From Bacillus cereus group sp. RP43 (lineage in GTDB: Bacteria > Bacillota > Bacilli > Bacillales > Bacillaceae_G), in the NCBI RefSeq assembly GCF_040459645.1, contig NZ_JARVHQ010000001.1, positions 2,480,001 through 2,544,000 on the forward strand: a stretch of DNA of 64,000 bases, in the 5' to 3' direction. The first letter of the stretch is position 1. Every line of letters starts with the position of its first letter. The notes under the pieces were generated by a model, which saw only the letters and a program-made list of their open reading frames with translations, made no database searches and had not been told where the DNA came from. A program made the position numbers and the translations under genes. Below, one piece after another: positions 34,700 to 43,085 of this stretch.

Positions 34700-35557
34700 T
34701 CATTCTTTTATCCATTCATCAACTAAAGCTTGATTCTTTTTAATCCATTTTCGCGCGGCTTCTTCCGGATCTTTCGTTTTATTTAGCATAACCATTAAAG
34801 TACCAAGCTGTTCATCGTTCATTTTCCATTTATCAAAGTATTTCACAATATCCGGATGATCATTTTCGAAACCTTTGCGAACTGAGTAATAAATATCATC
34901 TTTTTCACCATATACTTTCTTAGGGTCTTTTAAATATTTTAAGTCAAATTCTGAAAAACCCCAATGTGGATTCCAAAGCGTAACAGCGATTGGTTTCTTT
35001 TTCGTATATGCCTTCTTTAGTTCGCTCATCATCGCAGCTTCTGAAGATTGGACAAGTTTTAGTTTTATATCATATTCCTTCATTGCTTTATTCGTTAAAT
35101 TCATTAGGCTACTACCAGGTTCAATCCCAACAATTTTATTATCTAGCTCATCTTTATGTGCATTTAAATCTTCAATACTGTTAACGTTTTTCACATAAGA
35201 AGGGACGACTAAACCAAGCCCGGTACCTTCATACCATTTTGATTTTAAGACGAAGTCATCTTTGTAACGGGCATTTAATGGTTTATCCGTAACAGGAAGC
35301 CATACTTCTAGATTCGCATCAACATCACCACGTGCGACGCCAGTCCATATCGCAGCTTTTTCTAAATACATGAGTTCAACTTTATAGCCTTTTTCTTCTA
35401 ATAAAACTTTCCACATATTTGCGGTTGCGATATTTTCTTTCCAACTTGTTACACCAAGTTTAATTTTTCCTTTCGAATTTGCATTTGTTGCATTACAAGA
35501 AGTGAAAATCATACTAATAAATAGTAACAGACTTATAATCCATATTTTTTTTCGCAT
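34700..35557 (-). CDS. opuAC: Glycine betaine/proline-type ABC transporter substrate-binding lipoprotein
   Basis: A 285-residue OpuAC-type lipoprotein that captures compatible solutes outside the membrane. The lipobox is IFTSC, with the lipid-bearing C21 after a Lys-rich, hydrophobic leader. Aromatic residues suited to a trimethylammonium cage are present (for example W39 in VTSWKEN, W74 in IWTGVA and W198 in VTLWNPHWGF). The gene is divergent from the ATPase and permease genes (173 bases between starts), whereas in B. subtilis opuA the three genes form one operon. Confidence 0.9.
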   Translation of the reverse strand: MRKKIWIISLLLFISMIFTSCNATNANSKGKIKLGVTSWKENIATANMWKVLLEEKGYKVELMYLEKAAIWTGVARGDVDANLEVWLPVTDKPLNARYKDDFVLKSKWYEGTGLGLVVPSYVKNVNSIEDLNAHKDELDNKIVGIEPGSSLMNLTNKAMKEYDIKLKLVQSSEAAMMSELKKAYTKKKPIAVTLWNPHWGFSEFDLKYLKDPKKVYGEKDDIYYSVRKGFENDHPDIVKYFDKWKMNDEQLGTLMVMLNKTKDPEEAARKWIKKNQALVDEWIKE

Positions 35558-35730
35558 TCAAAACCTCCTGTGAAGCTTTTGCTTTTTATAAATTAATCTA
35601 TAAGTGAACCTTCTTATTATGAACGGAAACAAGAATTTTTAAAGAAATCTTATATATGTCATTTTTATGTAATATTTCTCTGTAAAATCGCAACACTATG
35701 TAAATAGATGGGTAGAAAAGGAGTAGTGAC

Positions 35731-36936
35731 ATGGATAATACAAAGGTACGTGTTGAAAATGTAACAAAAGTCTTTGGGAAACATCCGCAACGAGCGCTTA
35801 CCTTATTAAAAGAAGGAAAAAGCAAATCCGAAATTTTAAAGGAGACAGGAATGAACGTTGGTGTGAAAAAGGCAACGTTTGAAGTATACACTGGAGAAAT
35901 TTTCGTTATTATGGGTTTGTCTGGTAGTGGGAAATCTACATTGGTTCGAATGTTAAATCAATTAATTAAACCGACAGCGGGGCATATATACATAGATGGT
36001 GAAGATATCGCGACGATGGGAAAAGAAGAGTTACGAAGAGTAAGAAGAACGAAGATGAGCATGGTGTTTCAAAAGTTCGCTTTATTTCCGCACCGTACAG
36101 TGATACAAAACGTTGCGTACGGGTTAGAAATTCAAGGAGTTCCAGTAGAAGAACGAGAAAATAAAGCGTTAGAATCGCTACAGTTAGTAGGACTTGATCA
36201 TCATAAAGATAATTATCCAAGTCAACTTAGTGGCGGGATGCAACAACGAGTTGGTATTGCAAGAGCGCTTACGAATGACCCAGATGTTTTACTCATGGAT
36301 GAATCATTTAGTGCATTAGACCCGCTTATTCGAAAAGAAATGCAAGATGAATTATTAGAGCTACAAGACAAAATGGAGAAAACAATTATTTTTATTACAC
36401 ATGATTTAGATGAAGCTCTTCGAATTGGTGATCGTATTGCATTAATGAAAGATGGAGAAATTGTCCAAATTGGAACACCGGAAGAAATTATGATGAGCCC
36501 TGCAAATGAATTTGTAGAGAAATTCGTTGCGGATGTGAATTTAGGAAAAGTAATTACGGCAGAATCTATTTTAAAAAGACCAGAAACGTTATTGATCGAT
36601 CGTGGACCTCGCGTAGCACTTCAAATTATGAGGAATGCGGGTGTTTCTACAGTATATGTTGTAAACAAAAAGTATGAGTTTTTAGGTATATTAACCGCAG
36701 ATGATGCAAGTAAAGCAGTACAAAAACAGTGGCCAATTGCTGATTTATTACTTAACGATATTCCGCACGTATATTTAGATACATTACTGGAAGAAACGTA
36801 TGCAAAAATGGCGGAGATGAAATATCCATTACCCGTAATTGATGAAAAGAAAAGGTTAAGAGGAATTATTAAACGTGAAAGTGTCATTCAAGCTCTTGCA
36901 GGAAACATCGAGGAAGAGGTGAAAGACGATGAATAA
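35731..36936 (+). CDS. opuAA: Glycine betaine/proline-type ABC transporter ATP-binding protein
   Basis: A 401-residue ABC ATPase. Walker A (GLSGSGKST) is at residues 62-70; the QLSGGMQQRVGIARAL signature and DPLIRKEMQ-type Walker B region (LLMDESFSALD) follow. The C-terminal 120 residues contain two CBS-type repeats (LLIDRGPRVALQIMRNAG and YPLPVIDEKKRLRG), as in OpuA and other osmosensing ATPases. It overlaps the permease gene by eight bases. The ATG follows AAAGGAG. Confidence 0.94.
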   Translation: MDNTKVRVENVTKVFGKHPQRALTLLKEGKSKSEILKETGMNVGVKKATFEVYTGEIFVIMGLSGSGKSTLVRMLNQLIKPTAGHIYIDGEDIATMGKEELRRVRRTKMSMVFQKFALFPHRTVIQNVAYGLEIQGVPVEERENKALESLQLVGLDHHKDNYPSQLSGGMQQRVGIARALTNDPDVLLMDESFSALDPLIRKEMQDELLELQDKMEKTIIFITHDLDEALRIGDRIALMKDGEIVQIGTPEEIMMSPANEFVEKFVADVNLGKVITAESILKRPETLLIDRGPRVALQIMRNAGVSTVYVVNKKYEFLGILTADDASKAVQKQWPIADLLLNDIPHVYLDTLLEETYAKMAEMKYPLPVIDEKKRLRGIIKRESVIQALAGNIEEEVKDDE

Positions 36937-37765
36937 TATTCCGCGCATTCCGTTAGGTGAATGGGTCGATTCATTTGTTGCGAGTTTATATGAGAACTTT
37001 GAAGGCTTGTTCCGAGGGTTTTCTTATATTATCGGTGGATTCGTTGATTTGCTCACTAATTTTTTAATAATAATACCAGCTATATTGATGATTATTATCT
37101 TATGTTTCCTCATTTGGTACACAACGAGAAAATTATCTTTAGTCATTTTTACGCTCATCGGATTATTATTTATTTTAAATATTAACTACTGGGCACAAAC
37201 GATGCAAACATTAGCACTCGTACTTACTTCCGTTATTATTTCAATCATTGTCGGAATTCCAATTGGTATATTAGCATCGCAAAATGAACGTTTCTCAAAA
37301 TTTTTAAAACCGACATTAGACTTTATGCAAACGATGCCCGCATTCGTATATCTCATTCCCGCAATTACATTTTTCGGAGTAGGTGTAGTACCTGGAATTA
37401 TTGCATCAGTAATCTTTGCTATGCCACCGACAATCAGATTTACAGACTTAGGAATTAGACAAGTTCCAGAAGACTTAATTGAAGCTGCGAATGCGTTTGG
37501 TTCTACCGCATCACAAAAATTATTTAAAGTACAATTACCGCTCGCAACCGGAACAATCATGGCTGGCGTGAATCAAAGTATTATGCTTTCGTTATCAATG
37601 GTTGTAACGGCTTCACTTGTAGGGGCACCAGGACTTGGAGTCGATGTATATCGCTCAGTTACACAAGTAAATATCGGAATGGGATTTGAAGCTGGAATAG
37701 CTATCGTCGTCATTGCGATTATATTAGACCGAATTACACAAGGGTTTCATACAAAAAGAAAATAA
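36929..37765 (+). CDS. opuAB: Glycine betaine/proline-type ABC transporter permease
   Basis: A 278-residue ABC permease with about six to seven membrane segments. The cytoplasmic EAA-type loop reads EDLIEAANAFGSTASQKLFKVQLPLA (about residues 177-202), which contacts the ATPase. The N-terminal extension (residues 1-40) is short. It is translationally coupled to the ATPase gene and ends at a perfect terminator. Confidence 0.94.
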   Translation: MNNIPRIPLGEWVDSFVASLYENFEGLFRGFSYIIGGFVDLLTNFLIIIPAILMIIILCFLIWYTTRKLSLVIFTLIGLLFILNINYWAQTMQTLALVLTSVIISIIVGIPIGILASQNERFSKFLKPTLDFMQTMPAFVYLIPAITFFGVGVVPGIIASVIFAMPPTIRFTDLGIRQVPEDLIEAANAFGSTASQKLFKVQLPLATGTIMAGVNQSIMLSLSMVVTASLVGAPGLGVDVYRSVTQVNIGMGFEAGIAIVVIAIILDRITQGFHTKRK

Positions 37766-37806
37766 TGCAAAAAACACACTTTATACTCCAAAGTGTGTTT
37801 TTTGCA
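37766..37806. terminator. Terminator of the betaine transporter operon (bidirectional)
   Basis: TGCAAAAAACACACTTT and its exact complement surround ATACTCC (17-bp stem), with T-tracts on both strands. Confidence 0.96.
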
Positions 37807-37812
37807 TTTGAA

Positions 37813-38049
37813 TTACATACGTACAATAACAGAACCTCCAGCTGGTGCACAAACTTGGTTTTGCTGTTGTTCCATTGATTTTATTAAATGATTGTTTTCT
37901 TCGATTAAAGAGATCAATTTAGCTAATTGGCTTTCAAGGCTTGCGATGCGCTGCATCATATATTGCGAATCATAATGCAGTGTATTTCTTACGGGATGGG
38001 GGGAGTAAGCATATTGTTGATTTATATTTGGATTCCAATGAGGATGCAT
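37813..38049 (-). CDS. Small coiled-coil hypothetical protein
   Basis: A 78-residue protein. The Pro/His/Tyr/Asn-rich N-terminal 28 residues (HPHWNPNINQQYAY, SPHPVRN) precede a heptad-repeat coiled coil (RIASLESQLAKLISLIEEN). The tail is CAPAGGSVIVRM. AAGGAGGA precedes the ATG by nine bases. The composition is like small spore-surface proteins, but I recognise no family. Confidence 0.75.
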   Translation of the reverse strand: MHPHWNPNINQQYAYSPHPVRNTLHYDSQYMMQRIASLESQLAKLISLIEENNHLIKSMEQQQNQVCAPAGGSVIVRM

Positions 38050-38277
38050 TTGAATCGTTCCTCCTTCAATGAATTACTGATCTTTCTTATAGTAAATGCC
38101 CATGTATATGTAATGGTGACTTGAAAATCCTTTCAAATGAAGAGGATTATGTAGGGGGAATGGAAAAGTAATATATTTAAAGTTTAAAGTACATTTTTTG
38201 GAAATATTCAAGAGGAATAGCGAATATATTATAATATCAATACATTTATGTAAATGGATATTATATAAGGAGAAATG

Positions 38278-38450
38278 ATGAGAGGAGATACAATTTTGTC
38301 TAAAAATAAAAAAAAAATGATGCAATGACAATTGGTGTCGCTATAGGTGTTGTAATCGGCGTAATTCCTGGTGTATTTACTGATAATATAGCAATCGGAA
38401 TAGCGATTGGGATTATAATTGGTATCGGGATTACAGTTTTGAAGAAATAA
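38278..38450 (+). pseudogene. Glycine-zipper small protein interrupted at an A10 run
   Basis: The frame opening at TTG 38296 (or ATG 38278), after AGAGGAGA, reads SKNKKK and stops at TGA 38326-38328, just after a run of ten adenines (38308-38317). From 38325, in a different frame, 41 codons encode a glycine-zipper membrane segment (TIGVAIGVVIGV...IGIAIGIIIGIGITVLKK) to TAA 38450. One extra adenine (A11) would join the two parts into a 52-residue protein of a known Bacillus type. The alternatives are a frameshift mutation, RNA polymerase slippage at the A10 tract, or a sequencing error; the sequence alone cannot tell. Confidence 0.7.
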
Positions 38451-38596
38451 TGAGTTGCAAATTTAAAATATGAAATTTGATTGAATCGTATATATGATTT
38501 TAATGGAATTGTAAAGTTAAGTGAGTGAATTTTCGGAATATAAAACCTATTTTTCCTTTTTTTATGATATTATATATGAAAAGGATGGTGATGGAT

Positions 38597-39076
38597 ATGC
38601 CAATAAACAAGCAAGCAGAACAAAACTGCTTTATTTGCGAAAAACATAAAGGAAACATTATAGTTCCAGGTGGTGCTATTTATGAAGATGCTCTCATATA
38701 CGTTGGGCATGTCCATTGGGATAAAGAAGAAACATATCTTGGTTATGTAATGATTGATATAAAAAGACATGTACCTGGTCTCGCTGAATTAACTGAAAAT
38801 GAGGCAAAAGCATTCGGGCTGATAACAAGTAGAGTAAGTAAAGCGCTAAAAGAATGCGAAGGTGCAGAACATATTTATACTTTCGTTTCAGGAAATGGTG
38901 TACCACATATGCATATGCACATTATACCGCGTTATCCAAATACACCAAAAGAGTTTTGGTCACCGACTGAAGTAGCAAATTGGACTGGTGCACCACATGG
39001 AGATTCAGAGAAAATTAAAAAACTATGCGAAAGAATACGAAAGTATATGGTAAATGAGTATGCATACAACAAATAA
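38597..39076 (+). CDS. HIT-family protein
   Basis: A 159-residue histidine-triad protein that probably hydrolyses nucleotide phosphoramidates or dinucleoside polyphosphates. The HxHxH motif is H104-x-H106-x-H108 (HMHMHIIPR). Two N-terminal cysteines, C11 and C14 (NCFICEKH), could bind zinc as in other HIT proteins. The ATG at 38597 is chosen with AGGATGG eight bases upstream; in-frame ATGs at 38576 and 38591 are less well placed. Its 3' end overlaps the phosphatase gene by about 20 bases. Confidence 0.9.
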   Translation: MPINKQAEQNCFICEKHKGNIIVPGGAIYEDALIYVGHVHWDKEETYLGYVMIDIKRHVPGLAELTENEAKAFGLITSRVSKALKECEGAEHIYTFVSGNGVPHMHMHIIPRYPNTPKEFWSPTEVANWTGAPHGDSEKIKKLCERIRKYMVNEYAYNK

Positions 39077-39896
39077 TACACAATATTCATGGGTTGGAAG
39101 TAGGGAAATGTGTTTAGACGAAGTTTCAGTAAAGCAATATGGTGATATCGTACTTGGTAAATACGGCGGGAATATAAGTGCCGGAGCAAAAAAGAATGAA
39201 GACGGTGCATTAGTTTGGTCGAATGGTGATTGGGAATTCACCGTTATATTAGACGGACATAATAGTGCAGAAAGTGTTGATTTAGTAGTAAATACAATCC
39301 AAAAAGAATATGAAAATATAAAAGCGATTATGAAAGAATCAATTGAAACCGTATTTCGATCTGTTGAAAATTATATACTTATGATTTTTCAATCCCTCTC
39401 ATTTAAAGAAAAGTGCGAAAAAGTAAAAGGTGAAACTGCTTGCTTAATATGCGTAAGAAAAGAAAATTACATATGGTGGCTTTCGATAGGTGATTGCTTG
39501 GTTTATGTATTTCATGAAGAATTACATAAATTAGGACAATATACATTGAATCAACGCCACTTTTACGAATGGATTGGAAATGTAAACACATTTGATTTAC
39601 CCGTTCCTTGCTATTCTTCAGGAATTCGTGAATTACGTACTGGAAAGAATCGAATTGTAATGGTGACAGATGGGGTATTAGAATGCGGGGAACGCTGTTA
39701 TGAAACACCATTAAATCTTTATAATGATATGAATGGAAATAATATTGGGCTAAAAGAAAATATTCATAATGTGTTAGAACACGTTCATCATCAATTAGGA
39801 CGAGATAGTGCTACCATTATTAGTTGGGATTATGAAAATGATGCATATGCTACGTATCCGAGTGATCAGCCGGAGAAAATTAAAGTAAAAAAATAA
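39054..39896 (+). CDS. PP2C-like protein phosphatase
   Basis: A 280-residue divergent PPM/PP2C-type serine/threonine phosphatase. The metal-binding blocks are seen as NEDGALV (residues 48-54), ILDGHNS, LSIGDCLVYV, VMVTDGVLECG and GRDSATIISWDYEN. It starts inside the 3' end of the HIT gene without a good ribosome site (ATG 39054 or 39060), so translational coupling is likely. The target protein is unknown, and no kinase gene is adjacent. It lies just before a decayed region. Confidence 0.78.
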   Translation: MSMHTTNNTQYSWVGSREMCLDEVSVKQYGDIVLGKYGGNISAGAKKNEDGALVWSNGDWEFTVILDGHNSAESVDLVVNTIQKEYENIKAIMKESIETVFRSVENYILMIFQSLSFKEKCEKVKGETACLICVRKENYIWWLSIGDCLVYVFHEELHKLGQYTLNQRHFYEWIGNVNTFDLPVPCYSSGIRELRTGKNRIVMVTDGVLECGERCYETPLNLYNDMNGNNIGLKENIHNVLEHVHHQLGRDSATIISWDYENDAYATYPSDQPEKIKVKK

Positions 39897-39910
39897 AAAG
39901 GAGGGATTTT

Positions 39911-40276
39911 CTGTCAATTACAAAAATAGCTTTATTAATTTTATGGGTGCTATCTTTATTGGTTTTTGAAAGAATAGCGAGAAGACAGTTAAATATACCG
40001 AAACAAAAAGGATGGAATAACCAATATGTGAATGATACACATAAGTGGGGAAATAGAATTATCATTTTCTCTTATATAGTTGTTATTACTATAAGCACTT
40101 TTCTTCCAAATCGTATATTTATGGGCTATGTACCTCTTTTATTTTTTATTACGTTATATGGATTTTAATCATATATGGAGTGGAAATATGATAAGGAATC
40201 GCGTGAGTTTTTGATTTCATTATTAGGAGTTGCAGCATTAATAATAACAGGGTTCATACTATATTTCTTCCTTTAA
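39911..40276 (+). pseudogene. DUF4181 membrane protein with in-frame stop
   Basis: After AAGGAGGG a frame starting at CTG 39911 reads SITKIALLILWVL..., then FERIARRQLNIPKQKGWNNQYVN, and stops at TAA 40166-40168. It continues past the stop in the same frame (YMEWKYDKESREFLISLLGV) to 40276. The intact paralogue at 40442 aligns over the whole length, with MEWKYDRESKEY at the equivalent place. It is thus a DUF4181-type membrane protein killed by a nonsense codon between the third and fourth membrane segments. CTG is not a normal start in Bacillus, which may be a second lesion. Confidence 0.85.
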
Positions 40277-40311
40277 TATAGTATAAATTTAAAGTAAGAG
40301 GGAGAGAAGAA

Positions 40312-40383
40312 CTGAAAAGACCTTTCTTACGTGCAGAAGCGATCATTTTTAATGAAGATCATTCAAGAATACTCGTTCAATAA
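40312..40383 (+). pseudogene. N-terminal stub of a NUDIX hydrolase
   Basis: Preceded by AGAGGGAGAG, the frame CTG-KRPFLRAEAIIFNEDHSRILVQ ends at TAA 40381-40383. This is the typical N-terminal strand pair of a NUDIX hydrolase, stopping before the NUDIX box. The rest of the gene is missing. It lies between the two DUF4181 copies. Confidence 0.7.
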
Positions 40384-40441
40384 CCGTTAATATAGTTCAC
40401 TTTATTTTAAACAATTCAATGAAGTAATAGGAGGAATGATA

Positions 40442-40825
40442 TTGAGGACCTATACATTTTGGATTATAATTTTTGTTTTTTGTATAGCGGGCTACTTTTT
40501 GGATCGATTTTTAAGAAGAAAATTGAATATGCCAAAGAGCGGGTTTTGGGGATATAATAAATATGTAAATAGCTTACATAAAAAATTGGAAATAGGACTG
40601 TTTTTTGTTTATTTAATAATTAGTTTTATTTACATCTTTAAATTCGAAAGCACTAATATTTGGTTTATCATTTTCACTTATTTAGGGGTTACGTGGATCC
40701 TAAGGACATGGATGGAATGGAAGTATGATAGAGAATCGAAAGAATATATTTTTTCGATAATTGGATTATTTGCATTTATTTGTATGACTTCGATGCTATT
40801 TTACTTCGTTCCACCAGCTACATAA
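40442..40825 (+). CDS. DUF4181 membrane protein (intact paralogue)
   Basis: A 127-residue protein with four membrane segments (about residues 3-19, 51-68, 73-90, 105-124). The KLNMPKSGFWGYNKYVNSLHKK segment and MEWKYDRESKEY are shared with the nonsense-interrupted copy at 39911. The TTG at 40442 lies seven bases after TAGGAGG; the ATG at 40436 is too close to it. The function is unknown. Confidence 0.85.
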   Translation: MRTYTFWIIIFVFCIAGYFLDRFLRRKLNMPKSGFWGYNKYVNSLHKKLEIGLFFVYLIISFIYIFKFESTNIWFIIFTYLGVTWILRTWMEWKYDRESKEYIFSIIGLFAFICMTSMLFYFVPPAT

Positions 40826-40867
40826 TAAAAAAATATTGATGCGAGAGATATAAGAGGATGGATTATT

Positions 40868-40969
40868 TTGGATTTTACCGTAATTTTAAAATGGATTCGT
40901 GAAAAATATAAAGAGCAATCACTTATAATAATAGGTATTGATGGTACAAATGTTGAGATCATAAAGTAA
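40868..40969 (+). pseudogene. N-terminal stub of a P-loop nucleoside/uridine-kinase-like protein
   Basis: After AAGAGGATGG, a frame from TTG reads DFTVILKWIREKYKEQSL, then IIIGIDGTNVEIIK and TAA. The layout of an N-terminal helix and a strand ending IGIDG matches uridine-kinase-like proteins, where the P-loop (GxxGxGKT) should follow. Here the P-loop is missing and the frame stops after 33 codons. A strong terminator follows directly. Confidence 0.6.
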
Positions 40970-40970
40970 A

Positions 40971-41008
40971 TAGTAACCATTTATCTGAAAGATGATAAAT
41001 GGTTACTA
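40971..41008. terminator. Bidirectional terminator
   Basis: TAGTAACCATTTATC and GATAAATGGTTACTA pair perfectly around TGAAAGAT, between the kinase stub and the convergent SDR gene. Confidence 0.92.
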
Positions 41009-41014
41009 TTCGTG

Positions 41015-41866
41015 TTAAAGTTGCATCTTCTTAAAACTCCTCAAAACAAGAAACTCCCACAATCTCCAAGGAAGAACCTTCTTCGCAAAGATCATAAATT
41101 TTACACCTTTTCCAATTGGATATCGTAATGTAGTACGTTTCGCTTCAGCAATTTCAACGAGTTTATTAGCAACATCTATCGGATTACCAAATGTATCACT
41201 GCCGCTATTAATATGTTTTTGAATTTTATCCATATATTCCTTATAAGGAGAGGCAGCTTCGGAGGAATTCTCAGCTAGTTTTTTGCCAACTTCCCAAATG
41301 TTCGTGTTATAAGAACCAGGTTCAATTAAAGTAACATCTATTCCGAAAGGTTTTACTTCTAAACGAAGGGATTCACTCCAGCCTTCTAATGCATATTTTG
41401 AAGAAACGTAAGGGGATAAACCAGGGAATCCGATTTGGCCGCTAATGCTGCTTATATTAATGATTTTTCCGCTTTTCTGTTCTCTCATATATGGTAAGAC
41501 AAGCTGAGTGATTGATATAGCTCCAAAAAGGTTCGTTTCAAATTGTTTACTGTATTCCTCTACTGGAATTTCTTCTACAAAGCCCCCATTTGCATATCCT
41601 GCATTATTAATGAGAAGGTCTACTCTGTGTATTTCTTTTAAAAATAATTGAAAGCTATGTATAGAACTTTGGTCTGTTACATCTAATTGTTGAACTTTTA
41701 TATTTTGTTGTAAGTTGAGTTTCGCAGCTTGAGATAGTAAGTTTACTTGCTTTTCAAGGTTTCTCATTGTAGCAATGACTAAGTAGTCTTTTTTTGCAAG
41801 TTCAAGTGTTGTTAAAAGACCGAATCCACTTGAAGCACCGGTAATAACTGCAATTTTTTTATTCAT
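41015..41866 (-). CDS. Short-chain dehydrogenase/reductase
   Basis: A 283-residue Rossmann-fold NAD(P)H oxidoreductase. The TGxxxGxG motif is T9-G-A-S-S-G-F-G16, NNAG is at 87-90, and the active-site SS/Y153-x3-K157 group is present (NISS and SPYVSSK). The length and the C-terminal tail are those of the larger classical SDRs. The ATG at 41866 matches the family start; an in-frame ATG ten codons earlier (41896) is possible, and neither has a strong binding site. It is divergent from an AraC gene 137 bases away, which may regulate it. Confidence 0.88.
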   Translation of the reverse strand: MNKKIAVITGASSGFGLLTTLELAKKDYLVIATMRNLEKQVNLLSQAAKLNLQQNIKVQQLDVTDQSSIHSFQLFLKEIHRVDLLINNAGYANGGFVEEIPVEEYSKQFETNLFGAISITQLVLPYMREQKSGKIINISSISGQIGFPGLSPYVSSKYALEGWSESLRLEVKPFGIDVTLIEPGSYNTNIWEVGKKLAENSSEAASPYKEYMDKIQKHINSGSDTFGNPIDVANKLVEIAEAKRTTLRYPIGKGVKFMIFAKKVLPWRLWEFLVLRSFKKMQL

Positions 41867-42002
41867 TTTTCGCTCGCTTTCTTTTTCTTTAATCATAACG
41901 AGTTATAAAGAGAAAATCTATTTATTGTATAAAGATATTTGTTATAATTGAAATCGATTATCAATTAAATTTTAGTTTTTACATAAAAGGAGTGTGGATT
42001 TC

Positions 42003-42962
42003 ATGGAGACTAACGGTTTTCATGATATTTTTCATAAATATTTTCAGGGTTTACAAGTTGTAGAGGAAAGACATATGAATGTTCCTAAAACAATAGGTAA
42101 GGGTAAAATACGAAGATGGACTTCATTTTCAGGGATGGAAATTGTGTTATCAAATTATCAATTTTATAAAAATCATCGCATCCAGTTTGCATCTGATGCA
42201 GCAATGGTGGAGCTTAATTTTTGTTTGAAAGGGTCCGGAGAAGTGCAAATCGGTCATTCTTCGTATGAATTAATGTCTGGAAATAGCTATTTATATTTTA
42301 TGAATGATTTTGATGTTTTATTTGAATATGAAAAAGAGAACCCTCTATATTCACTAGCTATTGGAATTCCTGTACCATTGTTTAATCATTTTATGCTGAA
42401 TAATGCTATTGAAAAAAGTCTTGATTTTCATTCTATATTAGGAAATCAATCTTTTAAAAAGTTTCAAAATCCAATTGATACTATAACATCTAATCTTATT
42501 AAGAGAATGATAGAGCATCCCAAAAAGGATCGTATTAGTCAACTAGAAATAGAAAGTAAAGCGCTCGAATTGCTTTCTATACATTTTGGGAGAGTGTTGC
42601 TTAATGATCGTGACGCAAATAAAAGGAGTCAATTATCAAAAAAGGATTTGAATAAAATAAAACTGGCCGAAGAAATTTTACTGCAACGAATGGAGTCACC
42701 CCCATCATTATTAGAATTGGCTAAAATAGTAGGATTAAATGATTATAAATTAAAAATTGGGTTTAAAGAATTATTTGGGACGTCCACATTTGCATATTTA
42801 CGAGAAAAACGTATGGAACATGCGATAGATTTATTGCGTTCGGGAAATAGTAATGTGACCGAAACAGCAGTTGCAGTTGGATACAATAATGTCAGTCATT
42901 TTTCAGAGTTGTTTCGTAAAAAGTATGGAATGAATCCATCAGAACTTTTACGTATTTATTAA
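42003..42962 (+). CDS. AraC-family transcriptional regulator
   Basis: A 319-residue regulator. The C-terminal AraC DNA-binding domain (about residues 214-318) contains two helix-turn-helix units (SLLELAKIVGLNDYKLKIGFKE and VTETAVAVGYNNVSHFSELFRKKYG). The N-terminal 200 residues form an effector or cupin-like domain. The ATG at 42003 follows AAAGGAG by about ten bases; the GTG at 41994 is too close. It is divergent from the SDR gene and upstream of an MFS gene, so it may regulate either. Confidence 0.92.
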   Translation: METNGFHDIFHKYFQGLQVVEERHMNVPKTIGKGKIRRWTSFSGMEIVLSNYQFYKNHRIQFASDAAMVELNFCLKGSGEVQIGHSSYELMSGNSYLYFMNDFDVLFEYEKENPLYSLAIGIPVPLFNHFMLNNAIEKSLDFHSILGNQSFKKFQNPIDTITSNLIKRMIEHPKKDRISQLEIESKALELLSIHFGRVLLNDRDANKRSQLSKKDLNKIKLAEEILLQRMESPPSLLELAKIVGLNDYKLKIGFKELFGTSTFAYLREKRMEHAIDLLRSGNSNVTETAVAVGYNNVSHFSELFRKKYGMNPSELLRIY

Positions 42963-43085
42963 CGTAAAACAGGAATAATCCGCTATACCGTAAATTCCTC
43001 CGTCATTTGGTAGTTGCTTTTGGTAATGGTCATTATAATTACAAACAACATCCAATTGGAAATAACTTTTTATGGAGGAATTTAA

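Noticed and set aside
38074..38331. 85-codon minus-strand frame upstream of the glycine-zipper gene
   Set aside because: It is low complexity (His/Phe/Leu from A/T-rich DNA), without a ribosome site, and overlaps the better-supported plus-strand gene.
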